Shown here: one piece after another, positions 1 through 6,351 of the stretch | How the letters are laid out: every line of letters begins with the position of its first letter | Position numbering within the stretch: the stretch's first letter is position 1 | Assembly (NCBI GenBank): GCA_023390215.1 | Contig: JAEWDG010000304.1 | Coordinates: 1-9,839 of the forward strand | DNA length: 9,839 bases | Origin: Bacteroidota bacterium | GTDB lineage: Bacteria > Bacteroidota > Bacteroidia > Chitinophagales > Chitinophagaceae | Direction: 5' to 3' | The notes under the pieces: model-generated | What the model saw: the letters and a program-made list of their open reading frames with translations, nothing else | Database searches by the model: none | Told to the model about the DNA's origin: nothing | Position numbers and translations under genes: made by a program

Positions 1-686
1 GAGCAGGATTAAGTGATGGTCAGATCTCACCAGCGGATATCCTTGCCATTAAAGGACCGTTCGCAGTGCAGGAGTATGTGGTGAATGAGATCCAGGAAGT
101 GTACCGTTTACAGGGTGTGCGGATCAATGATAAGCATATTGAAGTGATCGTGCGCCAGATGATGCGTAAAGTAACCATCGAAGATGCCGGTGACACCAAA
201 TTCCTTGAAGGAGATACAGAAGATCGCCTGGATTTCAATACAGAGAACGATTATATTTTCGATAAGAAAGTTGTTACTGATCATGGTGAAAGTGCTAAAC
301 TTCGCCCCGGCCAGATCGTTACGCTGCGTGAAGTACGTGAAGAAAATTCTTTGCTTCGCCGTGCGGATAAAAAACTGGTTGAATATCGTGATGCACGTCC
401 TGCAACATCATCGCCGTTGTTGCTGGGTATTACAAAAGCATCATTGGGAACTCAGAGCTGGATTTCTGCGGCATCCTTCCAGGAAACAACCAAGGTGCTC
501 AGCTCTGCTGCCATCCAGGGTAAAACCGATCTCATGCTCGGATTGAAAGAGAATGTGATCACAGGTCATCATATTCCTGCCGGTACAGGTATGCGCGAAT
601 TCGAAAACATGATCGTGGGTAGCAAGGAAGAATATGAATTGCTGCAAACAACCAAAGAAGCGATGAGCTTCGATGAAGAGGAATAA
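1..686 (+). CDS. rpoC: RNA polymerase beta' subunit, C-terminal fragment
   Basis: This is the last 227 codons of the beta' subunit of RNA polymerase; the gene runs in from the left edge and its reading frame starts at base 3. The fragment holds the C-terminal clamp and cleft segments. Recognisable conserved blocks are [20 protein letters not shown] near the start, and then [20 protein letters not shown] followed by [20 protein letters not shown] and the end block HHIPAGTGM. These are near-invariant in bacterial RpoC. The tail is short and acidic (SFDEEE). A GTG at base 66 is in frame but internal, not a start. The gene ends with TAA at 684-686 and is followed by a strong terminator. There is no sign of truncation or frameshift. 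Identification is essentially certain; only the lineage is inferred. Confidence 0.97.
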   Translation, partial: AGLSDGQISPADILAIKGPFAVQEYVVNEIQEVYRLQGVRINDKHIEVIVRQMMRKVTIEDAGDTKFLEGDTEDRLDFNTENDYIFDKKVVTDHGESAKLRPGQIVTLREVREENSLLRRADKKLVEYRDARPATSSPLLLGITKASLGTQSWISAASFQETTKVLSSAAIQGKTDLMLGLKENVITGHHIPAGTGMREFENMIVGSKEEYELLQTTKEAMSFDEEE

Positions 687-695
687 TTCGAATTA

Positions 696-765
696 GATAG
701 ATAGTGTCTTCAAAACAAAATTGTCCGTAGTTAATACTGCGGACAATTTTTTATGATAGATAGTG
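696..765. repeat. 11-bp direct repeats flanking the rpoC terminator
   Basis: GATAGATAGTG occurs at 696-706 and again, identically, at 755-765. The two copies bracket a 48-bp segment (707-754) containing the whole terminator hairpin. The unit is partly a GATA tandem, so chance or slippage is possible. A target-site duplication around a small inserted hairpin is the more interesting alternative, but the sequence alone does not decide. Confidence 0.5.
717..752. terminator. Bidirectional intrinsic terminator between rpoC and nirK
   Basis: A 15-bp stem with one T-G wobble is formed by 717-731 and 736-750, with the four-base loop TAAT at 732-735. On the plus strand the stem runs into six T (747-752), as expected for rho-independent termination of rpoC. 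On the left the flank is CAAAACAAAA, which reads as a T-rich tract on the minus strand, so the same hairpin can end the convergent nirK transcript, whose stop codon lies about 47 bp away. Confidence 0.85.
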
Positions 766-797
766 GTGATACATCCGAAGGATAACTGTGGTGTTCG

Positions 798-1805
798 TTA
801 TTCTGCTTTTATCTCGCCTCGCGCGCCCATCTCGGCATCGGCAAATGAATGGTCAACGAAAGTATAGCTTCCTTTTTCCGGCAAAACAAATTCTGTTATT
901 GCACCGCTGGCTGGACCTAAAAAAACAGACTGCATTCCTTTAAGCTCATTTGCGGGATTTCCATCCAGCCAAACTTTGTCGAAGATTGTTCCAATGACAT
1001 GAAAACTTGTTGCATTATTCGGGCCTGCATTTAATATATAGAATCGGATGCGTTCGCCAACTTTTGCTTTAAGTGGATGTACTACATACTGTCCCGATTT
1101 TCCATTGAATGTTACAAGGTTAGGCTGTTTAAGCATTGCTTTTACGGTGTCGGGTCTATATATATCGCCATCCTTCACCAGATAAAATTCGTTCTGAACA
1201 ATTGCGTATTCACGGTCAACCTTATCTGGATAACCGTCTTCAGGCTCAACGATAACCATGCCTATCATGCCGTAGATCATGTGCAGCAGCACCATGGGCG
1301 TGCCGCAATGATACATGAACACACCTGGATATTTTGCTGTCCATTGAAAATGTATCGTTTCGCCCGGTTGAATGCTCCTGTACTTATCCTCGGGGTTCAC
1401 CATTGCTGCATGAAAGTCGATTGAATGGTTCATGGGCATCATATTAACCTGCATATCCATTGCAGGCATAGGTTCATTCGACCTGTCTGTCATTGAGAAC
1501 TTAACAGTTTGACCCACCCGTACTTTAAGCACAGGTCCGGGAACGGAATTGCCGAAGGTCCAGGCAGTATATTGAATGTCTGGTGAAACACGAACGAGTT
1601 GGTGTCTAACATCGAATTTTACTTCTACGGTGTCGCCTTCTGCTGCTTTCGGAACGACCTCTCCGTAGGCTAATGGGCCCTTGTTGGTACTGTCGGTGTT
1701 TACTTCTTTGGAAACAACTGCAGTTGGTGAAACCGCGTCTTTGCTATCTTTTTGATGACAACTGAAAAATAGAAGTGTGATAAGAGAAAAAAATACTGCT
1801 TTCAT
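798..1805 (-). CDS. nirK: Copper-containing nitrite reductase, AniA-like lipoprotein
   Basis: A 335-aa copper nitrite reductase, which reduces nitrite to nitric oxide outside the inner membrane. Two cupredoxin domains are visible. Type 1 copper ligands are H127, C167, H175 and M180; type 2 ligands are H132, H166 and H319; the catalytic pair is D130 and H269 (motifs HSIDFH, YHCGTPMVLLHMIYGM, FHVIG, VDHS). The C167-to-H175 spacing matches the short-loop class II enzymes such as Neisseria AniA. The N-terminus is a lipoprotein signal with lipobox FFSC (C16), followed by HQKDSKD, which resembles the Bacteroidota surface-export signal, then a low-complexity linker to about residue 45. A methionine-rich stretch (residues 113-125) precedes H127. 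No cytochrome or extra cupredoxin domain is fused. It stands alone, convergent with rpoC, with no norB, nosZ or maturation gene in view. The start fits the signal peptide. Function is well supported; surface location is inferred. Confidence 0.94.
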   Translation of the reverse strand: MKAVFFSLITLLFFSCHQKDSKDAVSPTAVVSKEVNTDSTNKGPLAYGEVVPKAAEGDTVEVKFDVRHQLVRVSPDIQYTAWTFGNSVPGPVLKVRVGQTVKFSMTDRSNEPMPAMDMQVNMMPMNHSIDFHAAMVNPEDKYRSIQPGETIHFQWTAKYPGVFMYHCGTPMVLLHMIYGMIGMVIVEPEDGYPDKVDREYAIVQNEFYLVKDGDIYRPDTVKAMLKQPNLVTFNGKSGQYVVHPLKAKVGERIRFYILNAGPNNATSFHVIGTIFDKVWLDGNPANELKGMQSVFLGPASGAITEFVLPEKGSYTFVDHSFADAEMGARGEIKAE

Positions 1806-1878
1806 AGAATCAGGTATTAAAAAATTATGCCACTTAATGCGATCTCAATTATATATTGTGCATTGGAGCCTTATCTGA

Positions 1879-1901
1879 TATGCTTTTGGTTAACCAGCAT
1901 A
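1879..1901. repeat. Interrupted inverted repeat upstream of nirK
   Basis: The perfect 10-bp palindrome TGGTTAACCA (1887-1896) is nested inside a wider pair, TATGC (1879-1883) and GCATA (1897-1901), with three extra T on one side. It lies 74-96 bp before the nirK start codon, a plausible position for a regulator site. The bound protein, if any, cannot be named. Confidence 0.45.
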
Positions 1902-1968
1902 CAGGTTTGCCCGTATTATTTCTGCAAATAGGTAAAATAATTTTTAGTTGTGGTTGAGTTGCCTTCAA

Positions 1969-1988
1969 GCATATTTTCTAAAATATGC
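1969..1988. repeat. Perfect 9-bp inverted repeat in the divergent spacer
   Basis: GCATATTTT (1969-1977) and AAAATATGC (1980-1988) are exact complements separated by CT. With a 2-bp centre and no following T-run it looks more like an operator dyad than a terminator. It is 96 bp before the OmpH-like start and 164 bp before the nirK start, and its outer GCATA/TATGC bases recall the other inverted repeat in this spacer. Confidence 0.5.
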
Positions 1989-2083
1989 CGGGAATTTTGC
2001 CGTTAACCCTTTCCTAAATAAAATGCCGCAAGCCAAGGGATTTATGCTTTTAATTATCTTGCCGCCCAAACAAATAATAGCTG

Positions 2084-2707
2084 ATGAAGCAAATTTCCCT
2101 GTTGTTGAATATTGTTCTTCTCATTGCAGTAGGCATACTGTATTACCTGCATTTTTCCGGAAATAAAAAAGCGGCGCCAGAACCTCAAAAAAAAGCGGCA
2201 GCAAAGGTGCCTGTTATCGAACTTGACAAAGCGCCCATTGCATATGTTGACCTTGATTCGCTGAATGAGAAGATCACGTATATCAAAGACAAGAAGAAAG
2301 AACTGGAGGCAGAACAAAAGGCCATTGAAAACGAGTGGACAAACGGAAGCCGGGCTTTGCAGGCGAGAAGAGACGATTTTATTCGCAAACATGAAAATGA
2401 TAAAAACTTAACCGAAGAAGCTGCCATGCAGTTTCAAAATGAGTTATTACAGTCGCAGCAAAACCTCGACGAGAAACGCCAGGCACTTACACAAAAGCTT
2501 ACCGAGAAGAGTTATAAATTCATGGAGGATATCCAGAAGAAATTGAAAGAATTCCTCGCCGACTATAACAGTAACGGTACGTACAAGTATATCTTTACCA
2601 CGGGCACCGGTTTGGATTATATCGTTTTTAAAGATTCCTCTTTAAACATTACTGATGATGTGATCGCCGGAATGAACGAAAAAATCGCGAAGGAATCCAA
2701 AAAATAA
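2084..2707 (+). CDS. OmpH/Skp-family envelope chaperone-like protein, membrane-anchored
   Basis: A 207-aa protein of the OmpH/Skp type. The family holds unfolded outer-membrane proteins in the periplasm as a trimer with long coiled-coil arms. Visible parts are an N-terminal hydrophobic helix (about residues 5-23) without an obvious signal-peptidase site, so probably a retained anchor; a Lys/Ala/Pro-rich linker (28-48); the family's first strand IAYVDLDSL (52-60); a charged coiled coil (about 61-160); and the closing core YKYIFTTGTGLDYIVFKDSS followed by the last helix. Length fits the family with the added anchor and linker. The ATG at 2084 is chosen because it gives a complete hydrophobic segment. 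It is divergent from nirK and ends just before a terminator-like hairpin. The family call is strong; the client proteins and the anchored state are inferred. Confidence 0.85.
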   Translation: MKQISLLLNIVLLIAVGILYYLHFSGNKKAAPEPQKKAAAKVPVIELDKAPIAYVDLDSLNEKITYIKDKKKELEAEQKAIENEWTNGSRALQARRDDFIRKHENDKNLTEEAAMQFQNELLQSQQNLDEKRQALTQKLTEKSYKFMEDIQKKLKEFLADYNSNGTYKYIFTTGTGLDYIVFKDSSLNITDDVIAGMNEKIAKESKK

Positions 2708-2727
2708 TAAAGGCTTTAGTTATCTTG

Positions 2728-2758
2728 AATCCCGTCAACGTATTGACGGGATTTTTTT
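2728..2758 (+). terminator. Terminator-like hairpin ending at the transporter start codon
   Basis: An 11-bp perfect stem (2728-2738 with 2743-2753; core CCCGTCAA/TTGACGGG) closes a CGTA loop and runs into seven T (2752-2758). It has the form of a rho-independent terminator for the OmpH-like gene. The last T is immediately followed by the ATG of the transporter gene, so the hairpin would also sit in that gene's 5' leader on any transcript starting upstream. Confidence 0.8.
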
Positions 2759-4177
2759 ATGGCAGAAACGCATACATCATTCAAAGCATCACTCGGTTTA
2801 TTAGACGCAACCATGATCGTTGCAGGTTCTATGATCGGATCGGGAATATTTATTGTCAGTGCTGATATCACTAGAAATGTAGGTTCACCCGGATGGCTGT
2901 TGGTTATTTGGCTGATCACAGGTTTTATGACATTGACTGCGGCATTAAGCTATGGAGAATTAAGTGCCATGTTTCCTAAAGCTGGTGGCCAGTATGTGTA
3001 TCTGAAGGAGGCTTTCAATCCGCTGGCCGGATTTTTATATGGGTGGAGTTTTTTTGCTGTAATCCAAACAGCAACCATTGCTGCTGTAGGGGTAGCATTC
3101 AGTAAATTTCTCGGAACCTTGCAGCCAGCATTAGGGCCTGAAAACATTTTGTTTCAAATTGGTTCATTCGCAATCAATGCAGGCCAGATAGTGGCAATAG
3201 TACTGATTGTTTTTCTTACCTATATTAATACCAAAGGAATTGAAGGGGGGAAAATCATACAAACGATTTTTACAAGTGTCAAGCTCCTTTCATTATTTGG
3301 CTTGATCGTATTCGGATTAACACTTGGCGCTAAGACCGGCGCCTGGTCTGCAAATTGGTCGGACGCATGGACCATGAAAAAGCTCGATAGTGCGGGCGAT
3401 CTGATTGCACCTATAATTGGCAGCTCCATATTAGGTGCAGTTGCTGCATCCATGGTTGGATCTATATTCAGTTCTGATGCCTGGAACAATGTAACCTTTA
3501 TTGCAGGAGAAGTAAAGAATCCTAAACGAAATATAGGCTTGAGCCTGTTCCTTGGAACCCTGATCGTAACCCTGATCTATGTGTTTGCCAACATCATGTA
3601 CCTCACCGTACTACCTGTTAAGGAAATCGCTTCAGCGCCTCAGGACAGGGTTGCAGTCGCAGCCAGTAAAGCGATCTTCGGAAATATAGGGACATACGTA
3701 ATCGCTGTTATGATCATGATCTCTACATTCGGTTGTAACAACGGATTGATACTTTCAGGTGCGCGTGTGTATTATACAATGGCAAAAGACGGCCTGTTTT
3801 TTAAAAAGACAGGAACGCTGAACAAAAAAGACGTTCCTGAATTCGCATTATGGATCCAGTGTCTTGTTGCCTGCGCGTTATGCCTTAGTGGAAGGTACGG
3901 TGATTTGCTGGATATGATCTCCTTTGTAGTGGTCATGTTTTATGCCCTTACCATCGCAGGTATTTTTATTTTGCGAAAGCAAAGGCCGGATCTTGAAAGG
4001 CCATACAAAGCATTCGGTTATCCCCTGCTTCCTGCAATCTATATTCTGATGGCCCTGACTTTTTGTATCCTGTTGATCTGGTTTAAACCTGCATATACCT
4101 GGCCCGGACTGATTATCGTACTTGCAGGTATCCCGATTTATTATATTGCAGTCGCAAACAAAAAGCCGGCTTCATAA
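2759..4177 (+). CDS. APC-superfamily amino acid permease (LAT/SteT-like)
   Basis: A 472-aa inner-membrane transporter with about 12 hydrophobic helices, typical of the amino acid-polyamine-organocation superfamily. The first helix contains the unwound substrate-binding motif GSMIGSGIF (residues 23-31). The loop after helix 6 has SSDAWNNVTFIAGEVKNPKR (238-257), which resembles the L-type amino acid transporter branch, including the bacterial Ser/Thr exchanger SteT. A conserved cytoplasmic element RVYYTMAKDGLFFK occurs at 336-349. A neutral amino acid substrate is therefore likely, but the exact one and exchanger versus symporter cannot be read off. The ATG at 2759 is preferred because the next methionine lies inside helix 1. 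It directly abuts the T-run of the preceding hairpin, leaving no room for a normal ribosome-binding leader free of structure. About 96 bp separate it from the kinase gene. Confidence 0.88.
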   Translation: MAETHTSFKASLGLLDATMIVAGSMIGSGIFIVSADITRNVGSPGWLLVIWLITGFMTLTAALSYGELSAMFPKAGGQYVYLKEAFNPLAGFLYGWSFFAVIQTATIAAVGVAFSKFLGTLQPALGPENILFQIGSFAINAGQIVAIVLIVFLTYINTKGIEGGKIIQTIFTSVKLLSLFGLIVFGLTLGAKTGAWSANWSDAWTMKKLDSAGDLIAPIIGSSILGAVAASMVGSIFSSDAWNNVTFIAGEVKNPKRNIGLSLFLGTLIVTLIYVFANIMYLTVLPVKEIASAPQDRVAVAASKAIFGNIGTYVIAVMIMISTFGCNNGLILSGARVYYTMAKDGLFFKKTGTLNKKDVPEFALWIQCLVACALCLSGRYGDLLDMISFVVVMFYALTIAGIFILRKQRPDLERPYKAFGYPLLPAIYILMALTFCILLIWFKPAYTWPGLIIVLAGIPIYYIAVANKKPAS

Positions 4178-4273
4178 TGTTACCAAGCTGGAAAATTTGT
4201 TATACATTTTTGAGTGGCCATTAGAGATAATAGGAAGATATCTTTAAAAGGCCGGAATAATTTTGAAACAACA

Positions 4274-5269
4274 ATGAATTTTGATCTGCTTTTTCAATCC
4301 TTCAGTAAGATAAAAGTTGCAGTTATAGGCGACGTTATGCTCGACACTTACTGGTGGGGAAATGTTGAACGTATATCCCCTGAAGCGCCGGTTCCTGTGG
4401 TGGCCGTTACAAAAAGAGAAGAACGAATTGGCGGTGCAGGTAATGTTGCGTTGAATGTAAAAGCGCTGGGCGCTCAGGTGCATGTAATCAGCATGACAGG
4501 CGATGATGCGGAAGCGGAAAAGCTGAAAGGTCTGTTCGATGAGCAGGGAATTAATACAGCGTATCTGTTGAAAACCAGGTCAAGGCAGACAACCAATAAG
4601 ATCCGTATCATCGGCAGAAATCAACAGATGATGCGGCTGGATGCGGAAGTGACCTCAGCGTTAAACAAGGAAGATGAAAAATCTTTGCTTGATGATTTTA
4701 AGAAATACCTGGAGAATGAAACGCCCCATGTGGTCATTCTCGAAGATTATAACAAAGGGGTACTGAGCAAAGAAGTGATCACTGCGGTCATCACACTGTG
4801 TAAGAAGAATCATGTACTTACGGCAGTTGATCCCAAACGGAAGAATTTTTTCGAATACAGGGAGGTTGATATTTTCAAGCCAAATCTGCACGAGGCGAAA
4901 GAGGGGTTAAACCTGCTAACGGATACGGTTACCCTGGAATCCATGTCGCATATTCACGAACTGTTGAAAAAGCAACTCGGGCACAGGATCTCATTTATTA
5001 CACTTTCGGAAAAAGGTGTATTCTACCAGGAAGCGGATCATAAGCGCATCATACCAACGCATGTAAGGTCTATCGCCGATGTCAGCGGCGCCGGAGATAC
5101 GGTAGTCGCAGTTGCTTCGGTTGTGTACGCGGCAACAAAAGATGTTAACCTGATGGCTGAAATGGCAAATATTGCAGGCGGCCTGGTTTGTGAGGAAGTG
5201 GGTACTGTGGCTATAAATAAGGACCGTTTGCTGGAGGAATGTAAAACCCTACTTTCCCTCCGGAATTAA
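4274..5269 (+). CDS. rfaE1: D-glycero-beta-D-manno-heptose-7-phosphate kinase (PfkB family)
   Basis: A 331-aa PfkB/ribokinase-fold sugar kinase resembling the N-terminal domain of bifunctional HldE, which phosphorylates heptose 7-phosphate on the way to ADP-heptose for LPS. HldE-like features are IGDVMLDTYWWG (18-29), RISPEAPVPVV (33-43), the glycine-rich signature GGAGNVALNVKALGA (53-67), RNQQMMRLD (115-123), VDPKRKNF (185-192), FKPNLHEA (201-208) and the catalytic DVSGAGDT (269-276, base D275). No cytidylyltransferase-like second domain follows, so the adenylyltransferase step must be encoded elsewhere (split arrangement). An upstream GTG at 4214 would add 20 residues without family resemblance; the ATG at 4274 matches HldE proteins and is preferred. 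A ribokinase-like relative with another substrate is possible, but the SPEAPVPVV and RNQQ motifs favour heptose kinase. Confidence 0.83.
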   Translation: MNFDLLFQSFSKIKVAVIGDVMLDTYWWGNVERISPEAPVPVVAVTKREERIGGAGNVALNVKALGAQVHVISMTGDDAEAEKLKGLFDEQGINTAYLLKTRSRQTTNKIRIIGRNQQMMRLDAEVTSALNKEDEKSLLDDFKKYLENETPHVVILEDYNKGVLSKEVITAVITLCKKNHVLTAVDPKRKNFFEYREVDIFKPNLHEAKEGLNLLTDTVTLESMSHIHELLKKQLGHRISFITLSEKGVFYQEADHKRIIPTHVRSIADVSGAGDTVVAVASVVYAATKDVNLMAEMANIAGGLVCEEVGTVAINKDRLLEECKTLLSLRN

Positions 5270-5277
5270 CAGTTTGC

Positions 5278-5295
5278 AAGGCTTTTGCCTTTTTC
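5278..5295 (+). terminator. Short intrinsic terminator after the heptose kinase gene
   Basis: AAGGC (5278-5282) and GCCTT (5287-5291) pair around a TTTT loop, and the right arm continues into TTTCTT. The stem is only 5 bp, so the terminator would be weak, but its place 8 bp after the kinase stop codon supports the call. Confidence 0.55.
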
Positions 5296-5313
5296 TTAGC
5301 GGCTGTTCAAACA

Positions 5314-5349
5314 GTTTCCAAAAAGAATAAAAATTCTTTGTCTGGAAAC
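5314..5349. repeat. Two-part hairpin before the asparaginase gene
   Basis: An outer 7-bp stem (GTTTCCA 5314-5320 with TGGAAAC 5343-5349) encloses an inner 7-bp stem (AAAGAAT 5322-5328 with ATTCTTT 5333-5339) and an AAAA loop, with a small asymmetric internal loop between them. It ends 30 nt before the asparaginase start. No uninterrupted T-run follows, so it is not a typical terminator; it could be a leader structure or an operator. Confidence 0.5.
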
Positions 5350-5379
5350 AAGATAATTTTACCTCCAAATTAATCATTC

Positions 5380-6342
5380 ATGCGGCCATTCTCATTAGCC
5401 ATTCACGGAGGTGCAGGCACGATTCTGAAATCTGATATGACTCCTGAACTCGAGCAGGCTTATGCACGGGGATTGGAAGAAGCCCTTAATGCCGGATACG
5501 CCGTTCTGGAGGAAGGTGGATCGGCTGTAAACGCGGTTAAAGCAGCAGTAGTTATACTCGAGGATAACCTCTTGTTCAATGCGGGGAGGGGATCAGTGTT
5601 TACAAAAAAAGGCGTGCAGGAAATGGATGCTGCGATCATGGACGGTAAGGACCTTTCTGCAGGATCCATTGCCGGCGTTCGAAATGTAAGAAATCCCATT
5701 GAACTGGCGGCTGAAGTGATGATCAACAGTAACCATGTTTTCCTAAGCGGAAAAGGCGCCAACGATTTTGCAATAAAACAGGGTATCAAACTGGAACCGG
5801 ATGAATATTTTTTCTCGCAGTTCAGGTACGATCAGTGGAAGGTCATGCGGGACAGCGATAATTATTCGCTGGACCATACACATCAGGGATTGGAAGAATT
5901 GATGAAAGATAAAAAATTTGGAACAGTGGGCGCAGTGGCCTGCGACATGCTGGGAAATATCGCCGCTGCTACCAGCACCGGAGGTATGACGAACAAAAAA
6001 TATGGAAGGATAGGAGACAGTCCTTTGATCGGTGCGGGAACCTATGCAAACAATGAAACCTGTGCCATCAGTTGTACCGGGCACGGTGAACCTTTCATAC
6101 GGGCCGTTGCTGCGCATGATGTACACGCGTTGATGGAATATAAAGGATATAACCTGGAAGAAGCTATGCGTGAAGTGGTGATGATTAAGCTGGTTAATAT
6201 GGATGGCGAAGGAGGGATGATAGGCGTAGACGCAGAAGGAAACACAGCCATGATCTTTAACAGTGCAGGCATGTACCGCGCTATGAAAAACAGTAAAGGA
6301 GAATTTACCATCGGAATTTATAAAGACGATTTACCTCTTTGA
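5380..6342 (+). CDS. iaaA: Isoaspartyl peptidase / L-asparaginase (plant-type, Ntn hydrolase)
   Basis: A 320-aa plant-type asparaginase of the N-terminal nucleophile hydrolase superfamily. Relatives cleave beta-aspartyl dipeptides and L-asparagine after autocatalytic cleavage into alpha and beta chains. The N-terminal core IHGGAGTI (8-15) and the block LEDNLLFNAGRGSVFT (60-75) are typical. The cleavage site is FGTVGAVA, giving the nucleophile T182. The substrate-binding RIGDSPLIGAG (R210, D213) and SCTGHGEPFIRAV (231-243, T233 and G234) are present. Length matches the family and no essential residue is missing. There is no signal peptide, so the enzyme should be cytoplasmic. The ATG at 5380 starts immediately before the conserved first strand. 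ispD begins 9 bp after its stop, so the two are probably co-transcribed. Likely roles are turnover of isoaspartyl peptides from damaged proteins and asparagine use. Confidence 0.93.
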   Translation: MRPFSLAIHGGAGTILKSDMTPELEQAYARGLEEALNAGYAVLEEGGSAVNAVKAAVVILEDNLLFNAGRGSVFTKKGVQEMDAAIMDGKDLSAGSIAGVRNVRNPIELAAEVMINSNHVFLSGKGANDFAIKQGIKLEPDEYFFSQFRYDQWKVMRDSDNYSLDHTHQGLEELMKDKKFGTVGAVACDMLGNIAAATSTGGMTNKKYGRIGDSPLIGAGTYANNETCAISCTGHGEPFIRAVAAHDVHALMEYKGYNLEEAMREVVMIKLVNMDGEGGMIGVDAEGNTAMIFNSAGMYRAMKNSKGEFTIGIYKDDLPL

Positions 6343-6351
6343 GACAACGGA

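Larger units (their letters stand above)
1806..2083. promoter_or_regulatory. Divergent intergenic region between nirK and the OmpH-like gene
   Basis: This 278-bp spacer lies between two genes that start in opposite directions, so it must carry promoters for both unless they are transcribed from within neighbours. It is AT-rich and has no credible ORF. It holds two inverted repeats, described separately, and several copies of TATGC or its complement (1826-1830, 1879-1883, 1897-1901, 1969-1973, 1984-1988, 2043-2047). I see no FNR-type site (TTG, 8 bases, CAA) and no full match to the Bacteroidota promoter pattern. A partial -7-like TATCTTG sits at 2055-2061, 22 nt before the OmpH-like start. 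Confidence 0.6.

Noticed and set aside
1806..1960. FNR-type or full Bacteroidota promoter site for nirK
   Set aside because: No TTG-N8-CAA site was seen. A TTTG followed 21 nt later by TATGCTGG on the minus strand matches the promoter pattern only partly, so it is not annotated.
1948..2166. 72-aa plus-strand open frame crossing the OmpH-like start
   Set aside because: It overlaps the start of a well-supported gene in another frame and contains the intergenic dyad; no coding signal is apparent.
4163..4172. Palindrome AAGCCGGCTT at the end of the transporter gene
   Set aside because: It lies inside the coding sequence, has no loop, and no T-run follows, so it is not called a terminator.
4214..4273. 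GTG-initiated 20-residue extension of the heptose kinase
   Set aside because: The added residues have no family resemblance, while the ATG at 4274 gives the usual N-terminus of HldE-type kinases.
5743..6126. 127-aa minus-strand open frame within the asparaginase gene
   Set aside because: It is antisense to a clearly conserved enzyme and shows no recognisable motif.
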